Below are positions 25,590 through 34,347 of a DNA stretch of 64,000 nucleotides, in pieces; the first letter of the stretch is position 1; each line of letters starts with the position of its first letter. The translations under genes were made by a program, and so were the position numbers. Below the pieces are notes generated by a model. It searched no databases, was not told where the DNA came from, and saw only the letters and a list, made by a program, of their open reading frames with translations. The stretch comes from Streptomyces toxytricini (GTDB lineage Bacteria > Actinomycetota > Actinomycetes > Streptomycetales > Streptomycetaceae), in assembly GCF_014649915.1 (NCBI RefSeq), contig NZ_BMTY01000022.1, positions 87,035 to 151,034 of the forward strand. The letters are read 5' to 3'.

Positions 25590-25678
25590 GGGTGCGGGCG
25601 TGGGCGCTAGGGGGCGGCGCGGTCGGCGGCGGGTGCGGGCGTGGGCGCTAGGGGGCGGCGCGGTCGGCGGCGGGTGCG
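25590..25678. repeat. 41-bp tandem duplication
   Basis: Two identical 41-bp units (25590-25630 and 25631-25671) followed by the first 7 bp of a third. Each unit contains the last codons and TAG stop of the upstream permease gene, so the end of that gene has been duplicated just behind itself. It lies between the permease and binding-protein genes. Confidence 0.9.
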
Positions 25679-26706
25679 TCCCGGCCACGGGGCCCGGCCC
25701 CGGGGTCCGGCCGGGGGCGCAGGCGCCGGCGGGCGGCGTATCCGGCGAGGCCGACGGCCAGCAGGAGCGTTCCGCCGTTGAAGAGGGGGGTGGCCCAGAA
25801 CTGGGCGCCGAGCTGGCCGATCCCGGCGAGGCCGACGGCGAGGAGGGCGACGGCGACGAGCGTGCCGAGGGCGTTGGCGCGGCCCGGCCGGATCGTGGTG
25901 GAGCCGAGCAGGGCGCCGACGAAGGCGGGCAGCAGGTAGTCGAGGCCGACGCTGGGGTTGCCGATCTGCTGCTGGGCGGCGAGGAGGACGCCGGCGACGC
26001 CGACGACCAGCCCTGATCCGGTGAAGGCGTGGACGGAGTGGCGTCTGACGGGGATGCCGATGGCCTCGGCGGCGCGGGGGTTGGAGCCGATGACGTACAG
26101 GTAGCGGCCGAGCGGCAGCCGTTCGAGGAGCACCCACAGGGCGGCGGTGGCGGCGAGGACGTAGTAGGCGGGGAGCGGCAGGCCGAGGAACCGTGCGTCG
26201 TAGAGGTCGGTGAAGGCGGGCGGGAGGCCTTGGGGGCCGGGGACGATCCGGCCGCCGTCGGTGATCAGGCCGGTGAGGGCGTACATGCAGCTGCCGGTGC
26301 CGAGGGTGGCGATGAAGGAGTTGATGCGGCCGTATTCGACGACGACGCCGTTGAGGGCCCCGACCAGCGCTCCGCCGGCGACGACGGCGAGGCAGGCGGC
26401 CTGCCAGGGCCAGCCGGCGGTGACGATGAGGTGCATGACGAGGACGTGGGCGAGGCCCAGGCCGTAGCCGATGGAGAGGTCGAACCGGCCGGCGGCGATG
26501 GGCAGGGTCGCGCCGAGTGCCAGGAGGGCCGGGATGGACTGGTTGGAGAGGATGGAGGAGACGTTGTCCCGGGTGGGGAAGGTCTCCGGCAGGGCGGCGG
26601 AGAAGAGCAGGAAGAGGACGACGGTGAGGGCCGGCAGGCCGTAGCTGCCGAGGAGGTGCCCGGCGCGGTGGCCCCGCGGGGGGCGGCGGGCGGGTGCGGC
26701 GGTCAC
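25648..26706 (-). CDS. Ribose-type sugar ABC transporter permease
   Basis: 352-residue RbsC/XylH-type permease with about eight to ten membrane helices. The 'RFDLSIGYGLGLAHV' segment, 'GTGSCMYALTGLI' and the cytoplasmic coupling loop 'YVIGSNPRAAEAIGIPVRR' are family signatures. The GTG start (26706) overlaps the ATPase stop in a GTGA arrangement, so the two are translationally coupled. The C-terminal tail (Arg/Pro/Asp-rich, ending ADRAAP) is specified partly by the 41-bp tandem repeat. Confidence 0.88.
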   Translation of the reverse strand: MTAAPARRPPRGHRAGHLLGSYGLPALTVVLFLLFSAALPETFPTRDNVSSILSNQSIPALLALGATLPIAAGRFDLSIGYGLGLAHVLVMHLIVTAGWPWQAACLAVVAGGALVGALNGVVVEYGRINSFIATLGTGSCMYALTGLITDGGRIVPGPQGLPPAFTDLYDARFLGLPLPAYYVLAATAALWVLLERLPLGRYLYVIGSNPRAAEAIGIPVRRHSVHAFTGSGLVVGVAGVLLAAQQQIGNPSVGLDYLLPAFVGALLGSTTIRPGRANALGTLVAVALLAVGLAGIGQLGAQFWATPLFNGGTLLLAVGLAGYAARRRLRPRPDPGAGPRGRDAPAADRAAP

Positions 26707-28268
26707 CGGTCGGTCGCGCTTGCGGTGATGGCGGGCATGGCGGAGGCGGTGCGGGTGAGTTCGGCGGTGGTGAGGGAGGCGCCGGCGAGTTCGGCGGCTA
26801 CCGTCCCGCGGACGAAGACCAGTGCGCGTCGGCAGAGGTCGGCGACCTCCTCGAAGTCGCTGGAGACGAGGAGCACGGCGAGGCCCGCGTCGAGGGCGTC
26901 GTCGAGGAGCCGGTGGACGGCGGCCTTGGCGCCGATGTCCACGCTCGCGGTGGGCTCCTCCAGGACCAGCAGGCGCTGCCGTCCGTGCAGCCAGCGGCCG
27001 ACGACGACCTTCTGCTGGTTGCCGCCGGAGAGGGTCGCGATGGGCGCCTCGCCGTCGGGCGGGCGTACGGCGAACCGGCGGATGAGGGCGGCGGCTTCGG
27101 CGCGTTCGCGCCGGCCGCCGGTCCAGTGCCAGGCGGGGACGCCGTTGGCGCGCGGGTTGGCGAGGAGGTTCTCCCGGACGGTCAGGTCGGCGGCGCAGCC
27201 CTCCTCCTGGCGGTTGCCGGCGACGAACCCGACACCGGCGGCGACGGCTTCGGCGACGGAGCGGGGGCGGTGGGGGCGGCCGGCGAGGAGGGCCCGCCCG
27301 CCGAGGAGCGGGAGGGCTCCGGCGAGGGCCCGGCCGAGGTGCATGTGCCCGGCGCCGGTGAGGCCGACGAGCCCGAGGACGTCCCCGGCGTGCAGTTCGA
27401 GGCTGACGGGGCCGGTGCGTTCGGTGGTGACGTCCTCCAGGGCGAGGACGGGCTGCGGCGGGGCGGCGGCCGGGGCGGCGGCGCGGCGGGGTCGGCGCAG
27501 TGCCTCCGGTGCGCTGCCCGCGATGTCGTGGACGAGGCGGGCGGGGCTGTAGGGGGCCAGGGGGCCGCGGCTGACGACGCGGCCGTCGCGGAGCACGGCG
27601 AACGTGTCGGCCACCCGGTACACCTCGTCGAGGCGGTGGCTGACGTACAGGATGCCGTGTCCGCGGTCCCGCAGGGCGTGCAGGACCTCGAAGAGGTGCC
27701 TGCAGTCGGCGGCGGGGAGGGTGGCGGTGGGCTCGTCGAGGACGATCAGTTCGCTGCGGCGGGCCAGGGCGCGGGCGATGGCGACGAGGGAGCGCTCGGC
27801 GGGGGCGAGGCCGGTGACGGGGGCGTCGGGGTCGAGGTGTCCGGAGACGGACCTCAGGGCGTCGGCGCAGCGCTCCCGGGTGCGGCGCCAGGAGATGAGG
27901 CCGTGCCGGCGCGGGTAGCCGGTGCCGAGCGCGATGTTCTCGGCGACCGTCATCCACCCCACGAGGCCGAGGTCCTGGTGGATGAAGGACATGCGGGCGG
28001 AGGCGGCCGCGGAGCCGAGCGGGTGTCCGGCGACCGTCGTCTCCCCCTCGTCGGCGTGGTGGATCCCGGCGAGGATCTTGATGAGGGTGGACTTGCCCGC
28101 TCCGTTGGGGCCGAGGAGGGCGAGGATGCTGCCGCTGTGGAGGTCGAGGTCGACGCCGTCCAGGGCGACGGTGCCGCCGAACCGCTTGCCGAGGCCGCGT
28201 ATCCGGACGAGCGGCGGGTCGGCGGGGGGCCGGGGCGGGCTGTTCGGGGTGTCGGACGGGTCATGCAC
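26703..28268 (-). CDS. Sugar ABC transporter ATP-binding protein (RbsA-type)
   Basis: 521-residue duplicated ABC ATPase. The first half has a full Walker A 'GPNGAGKST' and Walker B 'LIVLDEPTATLP', with signature 'LAPAERS'. The second half has a degenerate P-loop 'GLTGAGHMHL' but a good signature 'LSGGNQQK', the usual pattern for RbsA/MglA. I chose the GTG at 28268 (GGAG 8 nt upstream) over the codon at 28319, which overlaps the likely promoter. It is the first gene of the operon ATPase-permease-binding protein. No adjacent regulator. Confidence 0.9.
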   Translation of the reverse strand: MHDPSDTPNSPPRPPADPPLVRIRGLGKRFGGTVALDGVDLDLHSGSILALLGPNGAGKSTLIKILAGIHHADEGETTVAGHPLGSAAASARMSFIHQDLGLVGWMTVAENIALGTGYPRRHGLISWRRTRERCADALRSVSGHLDPDAPVTGLAPAERSLVAIARALARRSELIVLDEPTATLPAADCRHLFEVLHALRDRGHGILYVSHRLDEVYRVADTFAVLRDGRVVSRGPLAPYSPARLVHDIAGSAPEALRRPRRAAAPAAAPPQPVLALEDVTTERTGPVSLELHAGDVLGLVGLTGAGHMHLGRALAGALPLLGGRALLAGRPHRPRSVAEAVAAGVGFVAGNRQEEGCAADLTVRENLLANPRANGVPAWHWTGGRRERAEAAALIRRFAVRPPDGEAPIATLSGGNQQKVVVGRWLHGRQRLLVLEEPTASVDIGAKAAVHRLLDDALDAGLAVLLVSSDFEEVADLCRRALVFVRGTVAAELAGASLTTAELTRTASAMPAITASATDR

Positions 28269-28318
28269 GGACGTCTCCGGGGCCGCCTGGCGGGTTGGTG
28301 ATCCGGATGCTACTGGCA

Positions 28319-28336
28319 ATTATCCGTCCTTATCCG
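28319..28336 (-). promoter_or_regulatory. Direct repeat / -10-like element upstream of sugar ABC operon
   Basis: On the minus strand, CGGATAA occurs twice in 17 bp (CGGATAAGGACGGATAAT). The second copy reads as a possible -10 (GATAAT, 28319-28324). It could be an operator or promoter about 50 bp upstream of the GTG start. A convincing -35 is missing. Confidence 0.3.
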
Positions 28337-28415
28337 ACATGTCGCCCCCTGCTGTGGCCCCAATGGGCCAGTGGGCAGGACGGGCACCCCCGCAGGCGGA
28401 CTCGCGCGGGCCGGC

Positions 28416-31259
28416 TCACGCTGCGTCCAGGGCGCACTCGGCCCAGATCACCTTGCCGCGGGGGGTGTAGCGGGTACCCCACGCCTGGGAGAGCTGCGCG
28501 ACGAGGAACAGGCCGCGCCCGCCCTCGTCCGTGCCGGCGGCGCGGCGCAGGTGGGGGGCGGTGCTGCTGCCGTCGGAGACCTCGCATATGAGGGTGCGGT
28601 CGTGGATCATGCGGACCTGGATGGGCTCGCCGCCGTAGCGGACGGCGTTGGTGACGAGTTCGCTGAGCAGCAGCTCTACGGCGAACGCCGGCTCTTCCAG
28701 GCCCCATTCGGTGAGCGTGCGGGTGGCGGCGGCCCTGATCTCGCCGACGCGGGCCGGGTCCGCCGGGACGTCCCAGGCTGCGATCCGCTCGGCGGGCAGG
28801 GTGTGGATGCGCGCGGCGAGCAGGGCGATGTCGTCGTCGGGGTGGTCGGGTGCGACGGCGTCGATGACGCAGCGGCAGGTGTCCTCGGGGGTGCGGCCGG
28901 GGTGGGCGAGGGCGCGGCGCAGGTCTTCGAGGGCGGCGTCGATGTCGCGGTGGCGGTCCTCGACGAGTCCGTCGGTGTAGAGGACGAGGGTGCTGCCTTC
29001 GGGCAGGTCGATCGCGGCCGTCTCGAACGGCAGTCCGCCCAGGCCGAGCGGTGGTCCGGCGGGCAGTTCGGGGAAGTCGACGGAGCCGTCGGGGCGGACC
29101 ACGGCGGGCGGGAGGTGGCCGGCCCGGGCCATGGTGCACTCGCGGGTGGTGGGGTCGTAGATGACGTACAGGCAGGTGGCTCCGACGATGCCGGCGCTGC
29201 CCGTGTCGCTCTCGCCGCCTTCTTCCCGGTCCAGGCGGACCAGGAGGTTGTCGAGGTGGGTGAGGAGCTCGTCGGGGGCGAGTTCCAGTTCGGCGAAGTT
29301 GCGGGCGGCGGTGCGCAGCCGGCCCATGGTGGCGGCGGCGTGCAGACCGTGGCCGACGACGTCGCCGACGAGGAGGGCGACGCGGGTGCCGGAGAGGGGG
29401 ATGACGTCGAACCAGTCGCCGCCCACGCCGGATTCGGCGGGCAGGTAGCGGTGGGCGACTTCGACGGCGCCCTGCTCCGGGAGGCGGTGCGGGAGCAGGC
29501 TGCGCTGGAGGGCGAGGGCCAGGGTGTGCTCGCGGGTGTACTGGCGGGCGTTGTCCATGCACAGCGCCGCGCGGGCGCACAGCTCCTGGGCCAGCCAGGT
29601 GTCGTCGTCGGCGAAGGGGGCGGGGTCCTCGGAGCGGTAGAAACAGGCCACGCCGAGGAGGCCTCCGCGGGCGAGCAGCGGGACGGCGACGAGGGAGTGC
29701 ACGGGGTGGCCGCCGAGGGCGGCGGCGGGGTCCGGGCCTCGGGCGAGCCATCCGCCGGCGGCGAGGTCGGCTTCGACGACGGCCTTGCCGTCGGCCAGGC
29801 AGCGCAGGTGGGGCGTGCCGGGGCGCAGCTCGACGGGGCTGCCCTCGGGGTGGAAGGGGTGGTCGTCGCGGATGCCGTGGACGACGGTGCGCCGGACGGG
29901 GCCGGCGTTGTCGGGGGGGTCTTCGCCGCGCAGGACGGCTTCGGGTACGTCGACGGTGACGTAGTCGGCGAGGCCCGGGACGGCGACCTCCGCGAGTTCG
30001 CGGGCGGTGCGGTGGACGTCGAGGGTGGTGCCGATCCGGGCGCTGGCCTCGGCCAGGAGTTCCAGGCGGCGGCGGGCGGCGAGAGCGTACCGGCCGACTT
30101 CGGGCTCGCCGACGAGCACGAGCCGGCGGGCGGCGCGGTCGGCGCGGTCGTGGTCGGGCCCGGCGCCGTTGCGGTCGGCGGCGGGTGCGGCGTGCGGGCC
30201 GGGCGGGGCCTGCGGGGCCGAATGTGCAGCCGGGGCGGGAGGCGTGGGCGGGGCTGCCGGGGTGGCGGCGGGTGCCGCCCCCACCGTGGAGAGCGCCGTT
30301 GAGCGGCGGGCGGCCGGTTCGCCGTCGGTGAGGACGGCTTCGACGGCGATGCCCTCGATCCCGGTTCCGCTGGTGACGGGGCGGCTGAGGAGGGTGGCCC
30401 GGCGGCCGTGGAGGAGGGTGACCTCGACGGCCGCCCGCTGGGTCGAGGAGATCAGTTCGGCGGCCCGCTCCTTGAGGACGGACTCGTCCCGCGGGTCCAA
30501 CAGGGCTCCGGAGGGGTCGGCCGCGGAATAGGCGATGGTGTATGGGATCGCCCCTCCGGCTCCGGCCGGCTGCCCGTCTGCGCCGGCGTGCGCCCGCGCG
30601 TCGAGGTAGCTCCGCAGCAGGGCGCGCTCCCGTTGCGAGCTCTGCTCCGTCAGCCGGCGCTCGATGGACTCGGCCGCGCGCCGGATGAGGGCGGTCAGCG
30701 CCGGGTCCTCGTCGCTGCGCGGGTAGCCGAAGCAGAGGACGCCTTCGACGAGCCCGTTGAGCTGGTTGCGGACGGGCACGGCGCAGCAGGCGTTCGACTG
30801 GGAGCGCTCGGCGAAGTGCTCGGCCCCGTAGACCTGGACCAGGCGGCGTTCGGCGAGGGCGAGGCCGATGCCGTTCGTCCCGGCGAAGCGCTCGGCGAAG
30901 ACGAAGCCGGGCACGGCCTGGATGGGCGGCAGGCGGCGGGCGAGCTCGGGTTCGCCGAAGCGGCGCTGGAGGACGGTCCCGGCCGCGTCGGCGAGGGAGA
31001 CGTTCATCCGGCTCCCGGCGAAGCGGGCGGCGAGCTGGTCGAGGACGGGCCCGGCGGCGCGGACGAGCCGGCTGTCGGGGTCGAAGTCGTCGCGGTACGG
31101 GAGCTCCGTCTGGTCCGGGGACAGGCCGAGGAGCCGGCAGCGCTCCCAGGAGTGCAGGATCGGGCTCCGTACGCCCGTCTCGACCGGCTCGCCCAGAAGG
31201 AACCGCTCACGGGAGCGTACGGGGCTGACCGGCTCTCCCGTGACCCCCATCTGCACCAC
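28416..31259 (-). CDS. SpoIIE-type phosphatase with two sensor domains and ATPase domain
   Basis: 947-residue signalling protein. Residues about 15-215 resemble the N-terminal GAF-type sensor of AcoR-like activators ('SPILHSWERCRLLG', 'AGTNGIGLAL', 'SNACCAVPVRN'). A Pro/Ala-rich linker leads to a second GAF domain (about 400-570). A PP2C/SpoIIE phosphatase follows, with metal sites in 'GVGGDWFDVI', 'VGDVVGHGLHAA' and 'DDDIALLAAR'. The C-terminal HATPase domain (about 820-945, 'LLSELVTNAVRYGG') resembles anti-sigma kinases such as RsbW. It combines RsbU and RsbW functions in one chain, typical for Streptomyces. The targets are presumably STAS-domain anti-anti-sigma factors encoded elsewhere. 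GTG start. Confidence 0.9.
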   Translation of the reverse strand: MVQMGVTGEPVSPVRSRERFLLGEPVETGVRSPILHSWERCRLLGLSPDQTELPYRDDFDPDSRLVRAAGPVLDQLAARFAGSRMNVSLADAAGTVLQRRFGEPELARRLPPIQAVPGFVFAERFAGTNGIGLALAERRLVQVYGAEHFAERSQSNACCAVPVRNQLNGLVEGVLCFGYPRSDEDPALTALIRRAAESIERRLTEQSSQRERALLRSYLDARAHAGADGQPAGAGGAIPYTIAYSAADPSGALLDPRDESVLKERAAELISSTQRAAVEVTLLHGRRATLLSRPVTSGTGIEGIAVEAVLTDGEPAARRSTALSTVGAAPAATPAAPPTPPAPAAHSAPQAPPGPHAAPAADRNGAGPDHDRADRAARRLVLVGEPEVGRYALAARRRLELLAEASARIGTTLDVHRTARELAEVAVPGLADYVTVDVPEAVLRGEDPPDNAGPVRRTVVHGIRDDHPFHPEGSPVELRPGTPHLRCLADGKAVVEADLAAGGWLARGPDPAAALGGHPVHSLVAVPLLARGGLLGVACFYRSEDPAPFADDDTWLAQELCARAALCMDNARQYTREHTLALALQRSLLPHRLPEQGAVEVAHRYLPAESGVGGDWFDVIPLSGTRVALLVGDVVGHGLHAAATMGRLRTAARNFAELELAPDELLTHLDNLLVRLDREEGGESDTGSAGIVGATCLYVIYDPTTRECTMARAGHLPPAVVRPDGSVDFPELPAGPPLGLGGLPFETAAIDLPEGSTLVLYTDGLVEDRHRDIDAALEDLRRALAHPGRTPEDTCRCVIDAVAPDHPDDDIALLAARIHTLPAERIAAWDVPADPARVGEIRAAATRTLTEWGLEEPAFAVELLLSELVTNAVRYGGEPIQVRMIHDRTLICEVSDGSSTAPHLRRAAGTDEGGRGLFLVAQLSQAWGTRYTPRGKVIWAECALDAA

Positions 31260-31347
31260 TTCCCTCGCACCGGTGCGGCGAGAACGGACACCCCGCTAGT
31301 TGGCCAGAATATATCCCTTTTGTCCGGTCGTGCCGGGTCGGCGGCCG

Positions 31348-32340
31348 TCAGAGGACGGCCACCGGACTGACGGGCGACCCTGTGCCCCCGGGCACTACCA
31401 GCGGCGCCACGACCAGCGCGAACTCGTACCGCTGCGCCTCGGCGCAGGCCGTGGAGAGCTGCTCCAGGTCGAGGTTGTCGAGCAGCGGGACGCCCATGGC
31501 GGCGACGGCCAGGGCGTGGACGGGCGAGTGGACGCCCGCGACCGGCGAGGGGCGGACGTCGCTGTCCCCGTCGGCGCCCAGCAGGCTGATGCCGCGCTCG
31601 GCGAGCAGCGGCACCGCGTCCGGGTGGAGGCCGGCGCTCGCCGCGCCGGAGTCCCACGGGCCGGCTTCGCGGCGGCGCCGGAAGCGGCCGGTCCGCAGCA
31701 GCAGCGCGCAGCCGTCGTCGAGGGTGGCGCCGAGCGCCCGCTCCGCGTCGAGGAGATCACGGGCGTGGAGGGTGTGGCCGGGTTCGAGCCAGTGCACGCC
31801 GAGGGCGGCGGGGAGGTCGAGCAGCACGCCCCTGGTGAAGAGGGCGCCGAGGTCGGCGACCGAGCCGAAGCGGGCGCCGGCCGCGCCGACGGCGTCCCGG
31901 GCGGGCGTCCCCCCGTACAGCTCTCCGCGGTAGGCCACGTGGGAGAGGGCGTCGAGGTGGGTGACCGCCTTGCCGTGGTAGTCGGCGGCGAGGAAGTCCT
32001 TGTGCGTGGCGGGCTCGGCGGGCTCGACGTCGCCGAGGTCGGTCATGTGGTGGAGGGCCGGGCGGCCGTTGTCGGGGCCCGGCCGGGTGTCCCAGGGCAG
32101 GCCGAGGGGGACGGCCCGCCCGGAGCGGACCAGGGCGGCGGCCCGCCGCACGTGGTCGGGGGTGACGCGGTTCCACGCGCCGCGGCCGGAGGGGGTCCAG
32201 CGCCCCCAGGTGCGTACCGAATCGAAGAGCTCGTCGAATGCGGCCCGGGAGAGCAGCGGGCCGTGGCCTGGCGGGTCGTCCCCCGCCGGGTCCGGCAGGG
32301 GCCGGGGCGGGAGGGGTACGTCGGCAGGGCCGGTGCTCAT
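31348..32340 (-). CDS. Cyclase family protein (kynurenine formamidase-like)
   Basis: 330-residue member of the cyclase/kynurenine formamidase fold (PF04199). The metal-binding motif HxGTHxDxPxH is represented by 'YHGKAVTHLDALSHV', with both His-x-Asp and distal His kept and the middle Gly-Thr altered to Val-Thr. 'GRGAWNRVTPDHVRRA' near the N-terminus is typical of the long Streptomyces subfamily. The ATG at 32340 starts where similarity would be expected. Its substrate is unknown. It lies between two phosphatase genes but in its own orientation unit. Confidence 0.82.
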   Translation of the reverse strand: MSTGPADVPLPPRPLPDPAGDDPPGHGPLLSRAAFDELFDSVRTWGRWTPSGRGAWNRVTPDHVRRAAALVRSGRAVPLGLPWDTRPGPDNGRPALHHMTDLGDVEPAEPATHKDFLAADYHGKAVTHLDALSHVAYRGELYGGTPARDAVGAAGARFGSVADLGALFTRGVLLDLPAALGVHWLEPGHTLHARDLLDAERALGATLDDGCALLLRTGRFRRRREAGPWDSGAASAGLHPDAVPLLAERGISLLGADGDSDVRPSPVAGVHSPVHALAVAAMGVPLLDNLDLEQLSTACAEAQRYEFALVVAPLVVPGGTGSPVSPVAVL

Positions 32341-32431
32341 GGTGCTCAGCCTCCCAGAGGGGCGTCCGGGGAGCGGGGTGGCGGGCCGCGACGAGTGGCA
32401 GCAGCGGGGCCGGTAGGCGCAGGCTGTACCC

Positions 32432-33598
32432 ATGCGGGCGCCCGTGCACAAGGCCCCCGGACCGGGGGCCGGCGGTCATCACCAGGTTCTGTTCGTGCTC
32501 GCGGAATGCGTTCCGTTCGCGCTCTCCCTGGTGGTGCTCATCATAGAGCTCACGCCCCTGCACTTCCTGTACACCGGCCCCCTGCTGTGCGCGACGCCGG
32601 CGCTGGCGGCGGTGACGATGGGGCCGAGGGGCACCTTGGCGGCGGCCGGGCTGGCGGTTGCGGTGAGCATCACGACGGCCACGTACAACCAGGCGTGGGG
32701 CAGCGGGCAGGTGTACGCCAATTTCCTCGCGCTGTTCCTCGTGTCGATCGCCAGCGTGACGACGAGCAACACCGTGCGGGTGCGCCGGGAGAGCGAGCTG
32801 AACCAGGTCCGCCGGATCGCGGAGGCTGCACAGGAGGTGCTGCTGCGGCCGGTGCCCGAGCGGCTGGGACCGGTGCGGGCGGCCAGCATGTACCTGGCAG
32901 CGGAGACGGGGGCGCAGATCGGCGGGGACCTGTACGAGGCGGTGCAGACCCGCTTCGGGGTCCGGATGATCGTGGGGGACGTGCGCGGCAAGGGGCTGCC
33001 GGCCGTCCGGGCGGCCGCGGTGGTCCTGGGTGCGTTCCGGGAGGCGGCCCACTACGAGGAGGACCTGGTGGAGGTCGTGGTGCACTGCGGGGCGGCGCTG
33101 CGGCGGGACGCCGTCGCGGTGGGCGCGACCGACGAGCACGGCCTGCTGGAGGGCTTCGTCACGGTGCTGGTGGCCCAGGTCGGGGACGGGCCCGTCGTGG
33201 AGGTCGTCAACCGCGGGCATCCGCCGCCGATGCTGCTGCACGAGGGCAGGGCGCGGCCGCTGCTGCCCGCCTCGGCCATGCCGCCGCTGGGCCTGGAGGA
33301 GTTCATCGCCGGCCCGCCGGGCCTGACGGAGGCCCACCCCTTCGCGCCCGGCGACCGGCTTCTGCTGCACACCGACGGCGTGATCGAGGCGCGCGACGGC
33401 GACCGGGCCTTCTTCCCGCTGCCCGAGGCGATGGAGCGGCTGGGCGGCTGCGGCGGCCGGGAGCTCCTGGAGGGGCTGCGGCGGGAGCTGGTCCGGCACA
33501 CCGGCGGCCCGCTCGCCGACGACGTGGCCATGATCCTCGCCGACAGGGTGGCGGCGGCCGGCGGCCCGGCCCGTCCCCCCGGGCCGGTGCCCCCCTGA
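32432..33598 (+). CDS. Membrane SpoIIE/PP2C-family phosphatase
   Basis: 388-residue protein. About four membrane helices (residues 18-110) are followed by a short coiled segment ('RRESELNQVRRIAEAAQEVLL') and a SpoIIE-type PP2C domain (about 150-375). Metal-binding residues are in 'QIGGDLYEAV', 'VGDVRGKGLPA', 'HTDGVIEARD' and 'LADDVAMILA', so it should be an active phosphatase. This membrane RsbU-like architecture is widespread in streptomycetes. It is divergent from the cyclase gene (91 bp) and ends 3 bp from the convergent isochorismatase-like gene. Confidence 0.88.
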   Translation: MRAPVHKAPGPGAGGHHQVLFVLAECVPFALSLVVLIIELTPLHFLYTGPLLCATPALAAVTMGPRGTLAAAGLAVAVSITTATYNQAWGSGQVYANFLALFLVSIASVTTSNTVRVRRESELNQVRRIAEAAQEVLLRPVPERLGPVRAASMYLAAETGAQIGGDLYEAVQTRFGVRMIVGDVRGKGLPAVRAAAVVLGAFREAAHYEEDLVEVVVHCGAALRRDAVAVGATDEHGLLEGFVTVLVAQVGDGPVVEVVNRGHPPPMLLHEGRARPLLPASAMPPLGLEEFIAGPPGLTEAHPFAPGDRLLLHTDGVIEARDGDRAFFPLPEAMERLGGCGGRELLEGLRRELVRHTGGPLADDVAMILADRVAAAGGPARPPGPVPP

Positions 33599-33601
33599 GC
33601 G

Positions 33602-34273
33602 TCAGTGCGGGCCGGGGCCGTTCGCGGCCCCTTCGGCGGCCCAGCGGGCGGTCAGGGCGTCGGTGGTGGTGAGGGTGGCGACGAGGGCGAGGGAGTGGCG
33701 CAGCACCTCGGCGGTGTAGGCGGCGGGCACGCCGGCGACGGCGTCGGCGGGGACGACGACCTCGTAGCCGAGGTTGACGGCGTCGAAGACCGTGTTCGGT
33801 ACCGCGATGTTCGCCGAGACGCCGGCGACGACGATGGTGCGGATGCCGAGGTTGCGCAGCAGGGCGTCCACACCGGTGCCGGCGAGCGGCGACAGCCCGT
33901 GCAGCCGCCGTACGACGAGGTCCTCCTCGGCGACCCGGATGGGCGGCGCGACCTCGACGGCCGGGCTGCCCGCCAGCTGCCGCACGGGGAGCCGCGCGGC
34001 GGCGCGGAACAGCCGGGCGTTGGCGCCGGTACCGCGCCCGTCCGGGCGGCGTTCGGCGACGGCGTGCAGCACCTGTACCCCGGCCCCGTGCGCGGCGTCG
34101 ACGAGCGCGGCCACCCGAGCCAGCATGCCCGAGTCGCGGGCCTCGCGGGCCAACTCGGGCAGGGCGCTGCCTTCGCCCACGACCCCGCGCTGGCATTCGA
34201 CGGTGAGGAGCGCGGTGGCGGCGGGAGCGCCGGGGGCGGGGAGATCGGCTGGGCGGCGACCGGATTGCGGCAT
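33602..34273 (-). CDS. Isochorismatase-fold protein, catalytic triad substituted
   Basis: 223-residue protein with the isochorismatase/cysteine-hydrolase fold ('LLTVECQRGV' first strand, 'VVRRLHGLSPLAGTGVDALLR', 'VVAGVSANIAVPNT', 'GYEVVVPADAVAG'). All three usual catalytic residues differ. Asp in the first strand is Glu-26, the Lys of the central motif is Arg (122/123), and the nucleophilic Cys of 'GVxTNxCV' is Ala-157. The cis-peptide 'VSANIAV' region is otherwise normal. It probably binds but does not hydrolyse, or uses other chemistry. It is divergent from a PNPOx-like gene over a 74-bp operator-containing gap. Confidence 0.85.
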   Translation of the reverse strand: MPQSGRRPADLPAPGAPAATALLTVECQRGVVGEGSALPELAREARDSGMLARVAALVDAAHGAGVQVLHAVAERRPDGRGTGANARLFRAAARLPVRQLAGSPAVEVAPPIRVAEEDLVVRRLHGLSPLAGTGVDALLRNLGIRTIVVAGVSANIAVPNTVFDAVNLGYEVVVPADAVAGVPAAYTAEVLRHSLALVATLTTTDALTARWAAEGAANGPGPH

Positions 34274-34313
34274 GGCTCCCCCTGGCGCGGCGGACGGCGG
34301 GGCCCCATGATTC

Positions 34314-34328
34314 CTGACACACAGTCAG
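34314..34328. promoter_or_regulatory. Inverted repeat in a divergent promoter
   Basis: CTGAC-ACACA-GTCAG, 5-bp perfect arms with a 5-bp spacer, centred in the 74-bp gap between the isochorismatase-like and PNPOx-like genes. It looks like a dimeric repressor site able to control both. Confidence 0.4.
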
Positions 34329-34347
34329 ATGTGAAGGGGTGGGTCAG

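Noticed and set aside
25590..25678. CRISPR-like repeat
   Set aside because: Two contiguous identical units without spacers and only 41 bp each; a simple tandem duplication of a gene end.
26703..28268. Broken second P-loop in the sugar ATPase as evidence of decay
   Set aside because: A degenerate Walker A in the second half is normal in RbsA/MglA-type ATPases.
26813..28301. Plus-strand frame rich in Gly/Asp/Glu/Ala opposite the ABC ATPase gene
   Set aside because: Mirror of the true ATPase gene; lacks any motif, while the minus strand has complete Walker and signature motifs.
32432..33598. Possible fusion of the membrane phosphatase with upstream sequence
   Set aside because: Upstream codons have no hydrophobic helix and the divergent cyclase gene starts at 32340, so the start at 32432 is sufficient.
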